Counted from the first letter of the stretch, positions 11,928 through 22,243 are shown. The stretch: DNA of 64,000 nt from Cellvibrio sp. KY-GH-1 (GCF_008806975.1 NZ_CP031728.1:1364001-1428000); one strand, 5' to 3'. The notes: generated from the sequence alone by a model not told the origin. Translations and numbers: made by a program.

Positions 11928-13694
11928 TTAACGGTCAACATCGGCCATCACAAAATCGATACTGGCCAGGTAAGCAATTAAATCGGGAATCATACTGCCG
12001 CGAATAACCGCCGGAATTTGCTGCAAATGCGGGAAGCTCGGCGTGCGGATACGCGTGCGATAACTCATGGTGGATTGATCGCTGGTCAGGTAGTAACTGT
12101 TAATACCTTTGGTCGCTTCAATCAATTGACTCGCCTCACCTGCTGGCATGATTGGCCCCCAAGACACACTCAGGAAGTGAGTGATCAGGGTTTCAATATC
12201 CTGCAAGGTTTTTTCTTTTGGCGGCGGGCAAGTTAATGGATGATCTGCTTTGTAAGGGCCTGCTGGCATGTTGTCCAAACATTGCTTGATGATGCGCAAA
12301 CTCTGACGCATTTCTTCGATGCGGACGATGCAGCGATCATAGGCATCGCCGTTGTGCGCGAGCGGCACATCGAAATCAAAATTCTCGTAACCAGAATAAG
12401 GACGCGCCTTACGCAAATCGAAATTGATACCCGTCGCGCGCAAACCAGGGCCAGTAACGCCCCACTCTATCGCCTCTTTTGCGTTGTATTGCGCAACACC
12501 AATGGTGCGCGATTTCAATACGCTGTTTTTAATCGCGGCTTTAACATATTCATCCAAACGCTTGGGCATCCACTCCACAAAGTCGCGCACCAGTTTTTGC
12601 CAACCATTGGGCAAATCGTGCGCAACACCGCCGATGCGATACCACGCCGGGTGCATACGTCCACCGGTAATCGCTTCAATCACATCGTAAGCTTTCATGC
12701 GGTCGGTAAACATAAAGAAGATCGGCGTCATACCGCCAACGTCCTGAATGTAAGTACCCAAAAATAACAGGTGACTGGTGATGCGGAAAAATTCCGCCAT
12801 CATCACGCGAATCGTTTGTACGCGCGCGGGCACTTTAATGCCGGCGAGTTTTTCTACCGCCAGCACGTAAGGCAAATTATTCATCACACCACCGAGGTAG
12901 TCGATGCGGTCGGTGTAGGGAATAAAGCTGTGCCAGGATTGGCGCTCGGCCATTTTCTCGGCGCCGCGATGGTGATAACCGATATCGGGTACACAATCGA
13001 GAATCTCTTCTCCATCCAATTGCAACACAATACGGAACGCACCGTGCGCACTTGGGTGATTGGGGCCGAGGTTGAGGAACATAAAATCTTCGTCGGCAGT
13101 GCCGCGTTTCATGCCCCACTCTTCCGGATTAAAACGCAAGCCTTCTTGCTCGGCATCTTGCTTTGCCGCATCCAACATAAAGGGATCAAATTCCGTGGCA
13201 CGCGCCGGGTAATCTTTACGCAACGGGTGACCGGTCCAGGTGCGCGGCAACATAATACGTACAAGCAATGGGTGGCCATCAAATTCAATGCCGAACAAAT
13301 CCCAGACTTCGCGCTCGTACCAGTTGGCGTTAGGCCAGAGTTTAATAACACTGGGAACGCTCAAGCTATCGGCAAATAAAGCGACTTTAATACGCACATC
13401 GCTATTACGCTCAATCGACAACAAATGATAGAAAACGGTGAAGTCCGCAGCAGGCAAACCATAGCGATGGGTGCGCAAGCGTTCGTCCATCGCGCTCAAG
13501 TCGTAAAGCATGGAATACGGCTGCGGCAAATCGCGCAAAAAACGCAAGACATCAACCAGTTTTTCTCTTGGTACCCAGAGGGTTGGAACATCATCTTTGG
13601 TCGGTTGGACAATAAAATTGCCTTCACCAAACTCTGCGAAGAGTTCACTTACCACTTTGGGTAGCGCTGTATCCAGACTTGCGTTCTCAGTCAT
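11928..13694 (-). CDS. nuoCD: Fused NADH-quinone oxidoreductase subunits C and D
   Basis: Peripheral-arm subunit formed by fusion of NuoC (30 kDa type, about residues 1-190) and NuoD (49 kDa type, about 195-588), the usual arrangement in E. coli- and Pseudomonas-like bacteria. The C domain contains [13 protein letters not shown] and RKDYPA. The D domain opens at [20 protein letters not shown], whose histidines line the quinone site, and ends with the family's [11 protein letters not shown]. There is no frameshift at the join. It is followed by nuoE and preceded by nuoB with a 64-nt spacer. Confidence 0.97.
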   Translation of the reverse strand: MTENASLDTALPKVVSELFAEFGEGNFIVQPTKDDVPTLWVPREKLVDVLRFLRDLPQPYSMLYDLSAMDERLRTHRYGLPAADFTVFYHLLSIERNSDVRIKVALFADSLSVPSVIKLWPNANWYEREVWDLFGIEFDGHPLLVRIMLPRTWTGHPLRKDYPARATEFDPFMLDAAKQDAEQEGLRFNPEEWGMKRGTADEDFMFLNLGPNHPSAHGAFRIVLQLDGEEILDCVPDIGYHHRGAEKMAERQSWHSFIPYTDRIDYLGGVMNNLPYVLAVEKLAGIKVPARVQTIRVMMAEFFRITSHLLFLGTYIQDVGGMTPIFFMFTDRMKAYDVIEAITGGRMHPAWYRIGGVAHDLPNGWQKLVRDFVEWMPKRLDEYVKAAIKNSVLKSRTIGVAQYNAKEAIEWGVTGPGLRATGINFDLRKARPYSGYENFDFDVPLAHNGDAYDRCIVRIEEMRQSLRIIKQCLDNMPAGPYKADHPLTCPPPKEKTLQDIETLITHFLSVSWGPIMPAGEASQLIEATKGINSYYLTSDQSTMSYRTRIRTPSFPHLQQIPAVIRGSMIPDLIAYLASIDFVMADVDR

Positions 13695-13758
13695 CGATTG
13701 CTCATCACTAAAATAATTTTTTGAAATTTTTATCTTGCAGCGTCACTAAACGTCGGGC

Positions 13759-14433
13759 TTAAACCCCATCTGGCTCGCGCAAATTGACTACTTGAATACG
13801 CTCTTCCTGTTTAACGTCGCGCTGTGCGGGCATCACCGGGCGGAACACACCCTGATCACCACCAACCCAAGTCAGCGGGCGACGTTCTTTGCCAATAGAT
13901 TCCTGCAGCAACATCAAACCTTGCAAAAAAGCTTCGGGGCGCGGCGGGCAACCGGGAATATAAAGATCAACGGGTAAAAATTTATCCACGCCTTGCACAA
14001 CCGAATAAATGTCGTACATGCCACCGGAGTTAGCGCAAGAGCCCATGGAAATTACCCACTTGGGTTCCAGCATTTGTTCGTATAAACGCTGCACTACCGG
14101 CGCCATTTTGATAAAGCAGGTACCAGCTACCACCATCAAGTCTGCTTGACGAGGTGAAGCGCGGATTACTTCCGAACCGAAACGCGCCAAATCGTGTGGC
14201 GCAGTAAAAGCAGTAGCCATTTCTACATAGCAACAGGACAAACCAAAGTTGTACGGCCAGAGCGAGTTTTTACGGCCCCAGTTAACCGCGCCGTGCAGCA
14301 TGTCTTCTAATTTGCCGAGGAATATATTGCGATGTACCTGATCTTCCACCGGATCAGGCGCTTGCTGTTGGCGGCGATCAGGATTGCCGGATTGCGGGTT
14401 ATTCGGATCAATACGGGTCAGGGTATAGTCCAT
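13759..14433 (-). CDS. nuoB: NADH-quinone oxidoreductase subunit B (cluster N2)
   Basis: Carries the terminal 4Fe-4S cluster N2, which reduces quinone at the interface with NuoD. It has 224 residues. The ligands are the tandem C67-C68 ([10 protein letters not shown]), C133 (GSCANSGG) and C162 (PGCPPRPE). The N-terminal 30 residues are Gln/Pro/Asp-rich and probably flexible. It lies second in the operon, 70 nt after nuoA. Confidence 0.97.
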   Translation of the reverse strand: MDYTLTRIDPNNPQSGNPDRRQQQAPDPVEDQVHRNIFLGKLEDMLHGAVNWGRKNSLWPYNFGLSCCYVEMATAFTAPHDLARFGSEVIRASPRQADLMVVAGTCFIKMAPVVQRLYEQMLEPKWVISMGSCANSGGMYDIYSVVQGVDKFLPVDLYIPGCPPRPEAFLQGLMLLQESIGKERRPLTWVGGDQGVFRPVMPAQRDVKQEERIQVVNLREPDGV

Positions 14434-14503
14434 CGCTTAAGCCTCGGAAAACTGGAAACTCGAATACAGAAAGTGACCAGCAAAAAGCTGATCACAATAA
14501 AAA

Positions 14504-14932
14504 TCAGGACAGATTGGAACGCTGGTTGGCCTCATCGCGAATGCGACGACGGCGGGATTCTGATGACCACTCCAGCGCACCCAAGCGCCAGATGTAGATC
14601 AAACCAACCAACAGAACGAGTACAAAAATCAGTACTTCAATAAAACCTGGCCAACCACTTTCACGCACGGAAACCGACCAGGCATAGAGGAATAATGCTT
14701 CGATATCGAAAATCACGAAGAACATCGCGATCAAATAGAATTTTGCCGAGAGGCGAAGACGCGCACCGCCAACAGAAACAATACCCGACTCAAAGGGTTC
14801 TTCTTTGGCGCGCCCCTTACTGCGACCACCCATAAATACAGGGATCGCCAACATAAATACGCAAACAAAAATAATGCCGAAGATGTAAACGGCAAATGAC
14901 CAATTGTGCGCAATCGCATCCAGGGATGACAT
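14504..14932 (-). CDS. nuoA: NADH-quinone oxidoreductase subunit A
   Basis: Small membrane subunit of complex I with three helices, near the quinone cavity. The conserved acidic loop EEPFESGI and the helix [15 protein letters not shown] are present. I start it at ATG 14932 ([11 protein letters not shown], 142 residues) because GAGGA lies 7 nt upstream. The longer frame from 14950 would place that ribosome site inside the coding sequence. It is the first gene of the nuo operon; the promoter must lie in the 595-nt gap upstream, shared with the divergent mfd. Confidence 0.95.
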   Translation of the reverse strand: MSSLDAIAHNWSFAVYIFGIIFVCVFMLAIPVFMGGRSKGRAKEEPFESGIVSVGGARLRLSAKFYLIAMFFVIFDIEALFLYAWSVSVRESGWPGFIEVLIFVLVLLVGLIYIWRLGALEWSSESRRRRIRDEANQRSNLS

Positions 14933-15527
14933 AGTTAATTCCTCGAGCATTTTTATACTCGTTGGCCGACACGGATGATAATAATTCTTATTGAAGCAAC
15001 TTGTTTGTCACCACCAGCAAAACGCGGCATTCACGCGGCGCTGGTTGTTTCTAACACTCTGTCCGATGTCCTTAACTAACTATCTCGCGCCGCACGGCGT
15101 ACGCAACAGATGTCACAATCCTGATGTAAAGAAAGGTATAGAAAGTGGCGCGCATTCTGTATGGTTACGCACCAAAAGCATGCAAAATCAGCGTAAGAAA
15201 CCTGCAAAGTTTTCGTAAAATGTGGCACCAATTTAATCAGATTTAAACCATAAACCACGTAAGCGTCTCCGAGCAGGTAGCTCGAAAGGATGCTTCCATC
15301 CGAATTGTTTAGCACTAAGAGGTAAATCCATTTTTTCCTGGGAATTGCCTCCATCAGGGCTAGAGGCTTTTAACCAGACAGGTACAATACCGGCCAATCC
15401 ATGATTACAACCAGCCTAGTTCGAATTGATCAGTTTTCAACCAATACTTACTGATTGCCAGGCCATTTATTAATACATAGCTATTAACAGGCGTTCGAAC
15501 CCGGCGCTCTAACCAGATTTTGACCTT
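14933..15527. promoter_or_regulatory. Divergent nuoA / mfd intergenic region
   Basis: This stretch of 595 nt lies between divergent nuoA and mfd and must contain both promoters. No -35/-10 pair of convincing quality was found for either gene. It holds only short frames without ribosome sites or recognisable products (for example minus strand 15076-15354), which I judge non-coding. No repeat, terminator or RNA structure stood out. Its length is generous for two housekeeping promoters and would allow binding sites for oxygen or carbon regulators of nuo, but none can be named from sequence. Confidence 0.4.
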
Positions 15528-18500
15528 ATGACCTTATCCCCTTTAGCCAAACCTCCGGTATCAATGCGCGCGGGTAATCGCCAATACTGGGGCCAACTCT
15601 ATGGCAGCGCCCAAGCGCTCGCGATTGCTAACGCCGCTACACTTTATTCCGGGTTAAGCCTCATTGTGACTGCCGATACCAGCTCCGCGATTCGCTTGGA
15701 AACCGAGCTACGATTTTTTGCAGGAGATGCAAACGGCTTACCAGTCTTGCAATTAGCGGATTGGGAGACACTCCCCTACGATACTATCTCGCCGCACCAG
15801 GATATTATCTCTGAACGGCTGCGCACCCTTTATCAATTACCTGCTGTAAAACAAGGCATTTTGGTGGTGCCAATCACCACTTTGTTGCAGCGTTTGATGC
15901 CACAGTCATATTTGCTCGGTAACAGTTTGATGGTGTCGGTCGGCGAACAAATTGATACCAATCAATTGCGCCAAAACCTGGAACGCGCCGGCTACCGCTG
16001 CGTGGATACGGTTTATGAGCACGGTGAATTTGCCGTGCGCGGCTCACTAATGGATATTTATCCCATGGGCAGTGACCTGCCCTATCGGATCGATTTATTT
16101 GACGATGAAATTGAAAGCCTGCGTACCTTTGATCCTGAAACCCAGCTCACTATTGATAAAGTAGAAAAAATCCAGCTATTGCCAGCGAAGGAATTTCCGC
16201 TCAACAAAGCCGGGATTAATTTATTTAAACAACAATGGCTGGAACGCTTTGATGTTAACCACAAAGCTTGCCCCGTCTTCCAGGACATTAGCGCCGGTAT
16301 TTCACCACCGGGTATCGAATACTACCTGCCGTTATTTTTTGATGCCTGCAGCACACTGTTTGATTACTTGCCACAAAACACTCAGGTGTATGCGCTGGGC
16401 GATATCGAAAAATCCGCGGAGAGTTTCTGGGTGGAGTTATTACGCCGCTACGAAAGTCGTCGTGTTGACCCGCTGCGCCCGTTATTACCACCAAGGGATA
16501 TTTATCTTGCTATTGATGAGCTGTTCGGCCATCTAAAAAATTATTGCCGCACCTTTGTAGGTTCAACACCGCTCGACGAGAAAGAAGGACAAATCAACTT
16601 CGCCACCGAAGCAACACCTTCGCTGCCAATTCGTGCGCAGGCGGACAATCCGCTCGCTGCAATCCAGGCGTTTTTAATGGAATTTAATGGCCGGGTTTTG
16701 TTTTGCGCGGAGTCCGCCGGTCGCCGCGAAACATTATTGGAGTTACTCGGCCGCATTCGTATTCGCCCCGCCGCGCTCGAAACCTGGAACGAATTTCTGG
16801 CGAGCAGCGAAAAAATCGCTATTACCGTTGCCCCACTGGATCAAGGTTTATTACAAACGGACCCCAAACTTGCCGTAATTGCTGAGTCGCAATTATTCGG
16901 TGAACGTATCCAGCAACAGCGCCGCCGCAAGCAAACGCAAGACAACGCCGATATGGTGGTGAAAAACCTCACCGAATTAAAAATCGGTGCGGCAGTGGTA
17001 CATATCGATCACGGTGTTGGTCGCTATCGCGGTTTGGAAACTATCACTATTGATAATCAAACCAACGAATTTCTAACACTGGAATATGCGGACGAAGCCA
17101 AGCTCTATGTTCCAGTCACTAACCTGCATTTGATTAGTCGTTACAGTGGTGCTGAGGATGATTTGGCGCCGCTGCACAGACTCGGTAGTGAGTCCTGGCA
17201 AAAAGCACGCAAAAAAGCCGCGGAGCAAATTCGCGATACAGCAGCGGAATTACTGGAAGTCTATGCGCGCCGTGCGGCACGCAAAGGTTTTGCATTCCCC
17301 GATCCTAAAACCGCGTATGAAGCATTCTCCGCCAGTTTTCCATTTGAAGAGACGCCTGATCAACAACGCGCTATTGAATCTGTGTTGAGCGATATGCTCT
17401 CCAATAAACCTATGGATCGCCTGGTGTGTGGCGACGTGGGGTTTGGCAAAACCGAAGTCGCCATGCGCGCCGCTTTTGTGGCGAGCCACGGTGGCAAGCA
17501 GGTAGCAATACTTGCACCTACAACCCTGCTTGCACAGCAACATTACGAATCACTGAAGGATCGCTTTGCGGAATGGCCAATTACTGTTGAAGTGCTATCG
17601 CGTTTCCGCACCACCAAAGAAGTGAATCAAGTCTTGGAGCGAGTTGCGGAAGGTAAAGTCGATATCGTTGTTGGCACCCATAAATTATTGCAGCCGGATA
17701 TTAAATTCAAAAATCTTGGCTTGCTAATTATCGACGAAGAACACCGTTTTGGCGTGCGCCAAAAAGAGCAAATTAAATCGCTGCGCGCGGAAATTGATAT
17801 TCTCACACTTACCGCAACGCCAATCCCCCGCACCTTGAATATGTCCATGGCGGGCATTCGGGATTTATCGATTATCGCCACGCCGCCAGCGCGTCGCTTG
17901 TCGGTAAAAACCTTTGTGCGCACTTACGATGAAGCCACCATTAAAGAGGCAATCCTGCGCGAAATTTTGCGCGGTGGCCAAGTGTATTACCTGCACAACG
18001 AAGTGGATACCATTGAAAAAACCGCACGCGACTTACAGGAATTAATTCCCGAGGCGCGTATCGCGGTGGGCCATGGTCAAATGCGCGAGCGCGACCTTGA
18101 GCGAGTGATGAGTGATTTCTACCACAAGCGTTTTAACATTATGGTGTGCACCACCATCATTGAAACCGGTATCGATATTCCCAGCGCCAACACCATTATT
18201 ATTGATCGCGCCGATAAATTTGGCCTCGCACAATTGCACCAATTGCGCGGCCGCGTTGGGCGCTCGCACCACCAGGCCTATGCGTATTTATTAACGCCGG
18301 ACCGACGTGCCATGACCGACGATGCGGTAAAACGTTTAGAGGCCATCAGTGCCGCCGAAGACCTGGGCGCAGGTTTTACCCTGGCAACTTACGATATGGA
18401 AATTCGCGGCGCCGGTGAATTACTCGGCGAAGAGCAAAGCGGCCAAATCCAAACCATCGGCTTCTCGCTCTATATGGATATGCTCGACCGCGCGGTTAAA

Positions 18501-18989
18501 GCCATTCGCCAGGGCAAGCAAGCCGATCTGGAAAAAGCACTCAGTGAAGCCATTGACATTAATTTGCGCATTCCGGCATTAATCCCCTCGGATTACTTGC
18601 CCGATGTACATACGCGATTGGTGATGTACAAGCGTCTGGCGAACGCCCAAAATGAAGAGGCACTGCGAGAGCTGCAAGTAGAGATGATTGACCGCTTTGG
18701 TTTGTTGCCAGAGGCAATTAAAAACCTCTTCCGCGTTACGCAAATTAAAATTCGCGCAGAAGCAATTGGCATCATCAAACTCGAAGCCAATAGTCGCGGT
18801 GGCAAAGTTGAGTTCACCAGTGATACCAAGGTTGACCCGCTGCAGATTGTAAAGTTGGTTCAAAGCCAACCACGCGTATACAAATTGGAAGGCGCCAGTC
18901 AGTTGAAATTTACGCTGGATCTGGAAGCGACCGAAAAACGTATCCAAGGTGTTATGGATTTGCTTGATTACCTGACACCAAAACACTAA
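15528..18989 (+). CDS. mfd: Transcription-repair coupling factor Mfd
   Basis: ATP-driven translocase that removes RNA polymerase stalled at lesions and recruits UvrA. It has 1153 residues, full family length. The N-terminal UvrB-like module is followed by the RNA-polymerase interaction domain (HIDHGVGRYRGL near 495), the helicase with Walker A GDVGFGKTE near 640, DEEH and the SF2 motifs TATPIPRT and QLRGRVGRS, and the C-terminal regulatory domain. No good ribosome site precedes ATG 15528 (TTGACCTTATG), so the start is tentative; a second Met at residue 13 is possible. csiV follows after 46 nt. Confidence 0.96.
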   Translation: MTLSPLAKPPVSMRAGNRQYWGQLYGSAQALAIANAATLYSGLSLIVTADTSSAIRLETELRFFAGDANGLPVLQLADWETLPYDTISPHQDIISERLRTLYQLPAVKQGILVVPITTLLQRLMPQSYLLGNSLMVSVGEQIDTNQLRQNLERAGYRCVDTVYEHGEFAVRGSLMDIYPMGSDLPYRIDLFDDEIESLRTFDPETQLTIDKVEKIQLLPAKEFPLNKAGINLFKQQWLERFDVNHKACPVFQDISAGISPPGIEYYLPLFFDACSTLFDYLPQNTQVYALGDIEKSAESFWVELLRRYESRRVDPLRPLLPPRDIYLAIDELFGHLKNYCRTFVGSTPLDEKEGQINFATEATPSLPIRAQADNPLAAIQAFLMEFNGRVLFCAESAGRRETLLELLGRIRIRPAALETWNEFLASSEKIAITVAPLDQGLLQTDPKLAVIAESQLFGERIQQQRRRKQTQDNADMVVKNLTELKIGAAVVHIDHGVGRYRGLETITIDNQTNEFLTLEYADEAKLYVPVTNLHLISRYSGAEDDLAPLHRLGSESWQKARKKAAEQIRDTAAELLEVYARRAARKGFAFPDPKTAYEAFSASFPFEETPDQQRAIESVLSDMLSNKPMDRLVCGDVGFGKTEVAMRAAFVASHGGKQVAILAPTTLLAQQHYESLKDRFAEWPITVEVLSRFRTTKEVNQVLERVAEGKVDIVVGTHKLLQPDIKFKNLGLLIIDEEHRFGVRQKEQIKSLRAEIDILTLTATPIPRTLNMSMAGIRDLSIIATPPARRLSVKTFVRTYDEATIKEAILREILRGGQVYYLHNEVDTIEKTARDLQELIPEARIAVGHGQMRERDLERVMSDFYHKRFNIMVCTTIIETGIDIPSANTIIIDRADKFGLAQLHQLRGRVGRSHHQAYAYLLTPDRRAMTDDAVKRLEAISAAEDLGAGFTLATYDMEIRGAGELLGEEQSGQIQTIGFSLYMDMLDRAVKAIRQGKQADLEKALSEAIDINLRIPALIPSDYLPDVHTRLVMYKRLANAQNEEALRELQVEMIDRFGLLPEAIKNLFRVTQIKIRAEAIGIIKLEANSRGGKVEFTSDTKVDPLQIVKLVQSQPRVYKLEGASQLKFTLDLEATEKRIQGVMDLLDYLTPKH

Positions 18990-19035
18990 CAACGAATCGA
19001 TCATTCACCACTGAAAATATTTCAGGAATCTTAAT

Positions 19036-19968
19036 ATGAATTTTGTTTCGCGAGTTTCGCATAACATAATTACCGGCTTGATCGGTGTAACAACTCTGCT
19101 CGCTAGCGTCAGCACCGTGGCACAAGCACCAAAGTCCAATCATGAGGGCTGGTACCAGGTGGAGTTGATTGTATTTGCACGCACAGATGATGCAGGCCAG
19201 GAGCATTGGCCCAACAATATTAAATTGCGCTACCCGGGTGATTGGGTTGAATTAAAGGACCCTAACGCAGCAAGTGCAACAGCTAGCCCCGAGGCCACCA
19301 ACTCCATCGGAACAAATAGCACTCCACTAACTTCAACGGTAGATCTCACCAAAGAACCATTTTATTTGTTGCCTGCTGCTGAGCGCCAACTAAATGCGCA
19401 GGCCAAACGGTTGGAAAACAATTCACGTTTTGAAGTGTTGTTTCATCAAGCATGGCGGCAAGTCATCACTAACAAAAAAGCATCCAAAGCGATTTTAATT
19501 AATGGTGGCCAGCAGTTTGGCCAACACCAGACTTTGGAAGGCAGTATTCGCTTGAGTGTTGCCACTTATCTGGAATTGCAAACCAATTTTTGGTACTCGC
19601 AATTTGATGTGAATGTCGGCCAGGAGGTGACTCGCACCTGGCCGGAAATTCCCTTGCGCCCTAACTTCACGCGCACTAATACCTCTGGCTTATCGCTGGA
19701 TAGTAATCTGGAGTTGGACCAAGCTTTAGCCAGTGAAAATCAGCAATGGGCAAACGGCAGCTTTGATCCCAACGCAAATAATGCGGCGACTGAAACTTCA
19801 GGGCAAGAATACGTAACACGTCAAATTATTTTGTTACAACAAGAGCGCGACATGCGCAGCGGTGAAGTGCATTATCTGGATCATCCGGTCTTGGCCGCTA
19901 TCATTCAAGTAACGCCTTATACAGGAACGACAGAGGCAACTACGTCCAGTAAGGTTTCTGCACCATGA
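19036..19968 (+). CDS. csiV: CsiV-family periplasmic protein
   Basis: Exported protein of 310 residues with a signal peptide (about residues 1-30, ending STVAQA) and the CsiV family opening WYQVELIVFAR, followed by ERQLNAQAKRLENNSRFEVLFHQAW. The Vibrio cholerae member binds peptidoglycan and supports PBP1A-dependent wall synthesis; transfer of that role here is inference. AGGA lies 8 nt before the ATG. It sits directly after mfd, the same pairing I know from Pseudomonas, probably by read-through from mfd. Residues 70-110 are a low-complexity Ser/Thr/Ala stretch. It ends at a strong bidirectional terminator. Confidence 0.75.
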   Translation: MNFVSRVSHNIITGLIGVTTLLASVSTVAQAPKSNHEGWYQVELIVFARTDDAGQEHWPNNIKLRYPGDWVELKDPNAASATASPEATNSIGTNSTPLTSTVDLTKEPFYLLPAAERQLNAQAKRLENNSRFEVLFHQAWRQVITNKKASKAILINGGQQFGQHQTLEGSIRLSVATYLELQTNFWYSQFDVNVGQEVTRTWPEIPLRPNFTRTNTSGLSLDSNLELDQALASENQQWANGSFDPNANNAATETSGQEYVTRQIILLQQERDMRSGEVHYLDHPVLAAIIQVTPYTGTTEATTSSKVSAP

Positions 19969-20017
19969 TCAGATAAATATTTAAAAATTAAAAAGCAGAA
20001 ACGCAAATTGAATAAAT

Positions 20018-20046
20018 AAAAACCCCGGCTCGAAGCCGGGGTTTTT
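20018..20046. terminator. Bidirectional terminator between csiV and cold-shock gene
   Basis: An 8-bp perfect stem (CCCCGGCT / AGCCGGGG, 20023-20030 and 20034-20041) with a 3-nt loop. It is preceded by five A and followed by five T, so it works as a Rho-independent terminator on both strands. It separates the convergent csiV (plus) and cold-shock (minus) genes. Confidence 0.9.
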
Positions 20047-20066
20047 ATTGTGTCGCATCAAACTAC

Positions 20067-20285
20067 TTAGCCCAGCAGAACTACATCTTCTGCTTGCAAG
20101 CCTTTATCACCTTTTTGTAACTGAAACTCCACGTTCTGACCTTCAGCTAGGGAGCGGTAACCATCCGCACGGATATTTCGATAATGCACGAAAATATCCT
20201 CGCCTCCTTCTCCTCTGGTTATAAACCCATATCCACGCACGTTGTTAAACCATTTAACCGTGCCAATTTCACGATCTGTCGTCAT
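20067..20285 (-). CDS. CspA-family cold-shock domain protein
   Basis: Small single-domain nucleic-acid-binding protein that melts RNA structure. The start is ATG 20285 (MTTDREIGTVKWF, 72 residues) with AGAGGTG 6 nt upstream; a longer frame to 20369 would add 28 residues unlike the family. The RNP motifs are readable as RGYGFITR (RNP1) and DIFVHY (RNP2). The end, KGDKGLQAEDVVLL, is typical. Whether it is cold-induced or constitutive cannot be told. The leader between 20286 and 20474 includes a possible hairpin. Confidence 0.92.
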   Translation of the reverse strand: MTTDREIGTVKWFNNVRGYGFITRGEGGEDIFVHYRNIRADGYRSLAEGQNVEFQLQKGDKGLQAEDVVLLG

Positions 20286-20385
20286 ATGAAACACCTCTAC
20301 AGCCTTGATGCTTATTGTTATTTGCTCGGTTTGTCTCATCCGTTGATCGCCAGCACAGCAGGCCAGCAAGCTATCCAGAACTAAC

Positions 20386-20414
20386 GGGTATTATTCGGTA
20401 GAACAAAAATACCC
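20386..20414 (-). other. Possible 5' leader hairpin of the cold-shock gene
   Basis: Inverted repeat GGGTATT / AATACCC with a 15-nt spacer, about 100 nt upstream of the cold-shock ATG. On the minus strand a TTGTTA and TATTTT pair spaced 17 nt lies just upstream and overlaps its start, so it could be promoter, leader structure, or both. There is no U-tract, so it is not an intrinsic terminator for the upstream phosphorylase gene. Confidence 0.3.
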
Positions 20415-20474
20415 GAGTTAACAGATATTAACAAAACTTAGAAATAAGAGGTGATTTTTTTGTTGCTTCTTCAA

Positions 20475-21224
20475 TCAAATTGTTGTTTTTGCAAATATGA
20501 AAATTGCTTTTTTAATGTCGCTAATACCAGCAGCAAGAACCCGCATCATCTCATCAAGGCTAAGCTCTTGATCTGCAAGGCCGGCGGCCCAATTCACTAC
20601 CAGGCAAAGTGAGGCATATTCCATACCCAGCTCACGGGCAAGCGAAGCCTCCGGCATAGCGGTCATTCCAACCAAATCACACCCGTCACGAATCAGGCGC
20701 TGGATTTCCGCCGCTGTTTCCAAACGTGGCCCCTGAGTGCAACCATAAACAGCCTGTGGGTGAAACGGCAGTCCAGCCGAATTTAACGCCTTAATCAATA
20801 ACTCGCGCATCCGAGCGCTATAAGGCTGAGTGAAGTCGATATGGTTAACATAACCATCTGCCGCAAAATTAAAACTATGCTCGCGTCCCCAGGTGTAATC
20901 GATTAACTGATGCGGCACAACAAACGCCCCGGGCCCCATTCCAACGCCCATTCCACCGACAGCATTGATAGCAAGAATGCGCGTAACTCCCGCCTCTTTT
21001 AACGCCCAAAGGTTCGCCCGGTAATTAATAAGATGTGGTGGTAACCGATGGCCTTTGCCGTGACGCGGTAAAAAAATAATTGAATTTATTTTGCCTTCAG
21101 ACTCAATTTCAGCAAACGTGAGCGGCGCAGAGCAATCGCCGTAAGGAGTAGAAAAAAATCGCTCTTTAGTAATGCGCAATTCCGGAAATTGATTCAAACC
21201 GGAACCGCCAATAATTGCCAACAT
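20475..21224 (-). CDS. S-methyl-5'-thioinosine phosphorylase (MTAP/PNP family)
   Basis: Purine nucleoside phosphorylase fold, 249 residues, predicted to split methylthioinosine into hypoxanthine and methylthioribose-1-phosphate. Family signatures are IIGGSGL at residue 4, FLPRHGKGH (phosphate site), AINAVGG and CTQGPRLET. The base-recognition segment reads VVNWAAG, with Asn where true MTA phosphorylases have Asp; this points to a 6-oxopurine, as in the Pseudomonas enzyme PA3004. It lies 3 nt after hpt, which would capture the hypoxanthine as IMP. A general inosine/guanosine phosphorylase is the alternative. Confidence 0.82.
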   Translation of the reverse strand: MLAIIGGSGLNQFPELRITKERFFSTPYGDCSAPLTFAEIESEGKINSIIFLPRHGKGHRLPPHLINYRANLWALKEAGVTRILAINAVGGMGVGMGPGAFVVPHQLIDYTWGREHSFNFAADGYVNHIDFTQPYSARMRELLIKALNSAGLPFHPQAVYGCTQGPRLETAAEIQRLIRDGCDLVGMTAMPEASLARELGMEYASLCLVVNWAAGLADQELSLDEMMRVLAAGISDIKKAIFIFAKTTI

Positions 21225-21227
21225 ACA

Positions 21228-21773
21228 TTAATCCTGACATGCAAAAATGCCCGGCGCATTGCGCCAGTAGTTGTGATAATCCATTCCAAAACCGAACACA
21301 TATTTATCCGGAATCTCCAACGCACTGTAGTCTGCGGTAATTGGCGCTTGGTAGCCCTGGATTTTTTTTGTCCCTAACACTGCAATTTTTACCTGAGCAG
21401 CACCTTGTTCGAGGCAATAATCCGCGATTGCTTTCAGGGTGATTCCTTGATCCAGCAAATCGTCAACCAACAAAATATAGCGACCTTTTAATTCAACATC
21501 CGGCTTGCGCTTCCAGATTAATTGATTGCCTTGCAATGCCCCCTGGTAGCGAGTGGCATGCACGTAATCCACCTCCAATAAACAAGGCAACCGCGGCAAT
21601 AAATAACCCAATGTTGCAAGGCTGCCATTCATTACCCCCAATACCAGCGGCGTTTTATCGCCCAGATCCTGAATAATGGGCGCAATCAAATTATCCAGCG
21701 CCTCTTCTACATCTTGCAGGCTGTAGAGACAATCGGCGGAAAAGTATACTTGTTGTAATTGTTCAATATTCAT
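21228..21773 (-). CDS. hpt: Hypoxanthine-guanine phosphoribosyltransferase
   Basis: Transfers phosphoribose from PRPP to hypoxanthine or guanine to give IMP or GMP. It has 181 residues. The PRPP-binding signature ILLVDDLLDQGITL is near residue 99 and the flexible-loop segment DYVHATRYQG near 69. The purine site region DKYVFGFGMDYHNYWRN ends the domain. It is packed between mgsA (2 nt) and the methylthioinosine phosphorylase (3 nt), which strongly implies co-translation and a salvage role for the phosphorylase product. Confidence 0.92.
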   Translation of the reverse strand: MNIEQLQQVYFSADCLYSLQDVEEALDNLIAPIIQDLGDKTPLVLGVMNGSLATLGYLLPRLPCLLEVDYVHATRYQGALQGNQLIWKRKPDVELKGRYILLVDDLLDQGITLKAIADYCLEQGAAQVKIAVLGTKKIQGYQAPITADYSALEIPDKYVFGFGMDYHNYWRNAPGIFACQD

Positions 21774-21775
21774 AA

Positions 21776-22243
21776 TTAGCGACTCGCACTGGAACGCTTG
21801 GCGATATAGGCATCGTAATCGGGAACTGCGTGGGTCGATTCACGATTGAACAGCGGTGAGACCACCATAAAATCGGCAGAGCTTTGGTTACAGGCCACCG
21901 GAATATTCCATACCGCCGCAATCCGTAGCAGCGCTTTTACATCCGGATCGTGCGGCATTGGTTCAAATGGGTCCCAAAAGAAAATCAACATATCCACCTT
22001 GCCTTCGGTAATCAGCGCACCAATTTGCTGATCGCCGCCGAGCGGTCCGGAAATTAATTTGTTAATTGGTAGGGCCGTTTCTTTCTCAATTAACGCACCG
22101 GTAGTCCCTGTGGCAAACAAGGTGTGTTGCTGTAAATCGTTGCGATGCTTTTTACACCAGGCAAGTAAATCCTGTTTTTTATTGTCATGTGCAACCAGAG
22201 CAATAGATTTAACAGCAGGCAAACTAACTTCTTTATATTCCAT
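21776..22243 (-). CDS. mgsA: Methylglyoxal synthase
   Basis: Converts dihydroxyacetone phosphate to methylglyoxal and phosphate, a bypass that relieves sugar-phosphate stress. It has 155 residues. Family features are VAHDNKK (substrate His/Asp), ATGTTG (phosphate-binding loop), [11 protein letters not shown] with the catalytic Asp, [20 protein letters not shown], and [13 protein letters not shown]. It is the first gene of a three-gene operon with hpt and the phosphorylase; the metabolic link to purine salvage is not obvious. htpG ends upstream behind its own terminator. Confidence 0.95.
   Translation of the reverse strand: MEYKEVSLPAVKSIALVAHDNKKQDLLAWCKKHRNDLQQHTLFATGTTGALIEKETALPINKLISGPLGGDQQIGALITEGKVDMLIFFWDPFEPMPHDPDVKALLRIAAVWNIPVACNQSSADFMVVSPLFNRESTHAVPDYDAYIAKRSSASR

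Noticed and set aside
12771..13379. 202-residue open frame antisense to nuoCD
   Set aside because: Shadow of the conserved nuoCD coding sequence; no ribosome site or family features.
15076..15354. Minus-strand frame of 92 residues in the nuoA-mfd gap
   Set aside because: No ribosome site before the ATG, odd composition with many Cys, and no recognisable motif; judged chance.
20286..20369. N-terminal extension of the cold-shock protein (28 residues)
   Set aside because: The AGAGGTG ribosome site and family alignment put the start at 20285; the extension overlaps that site.
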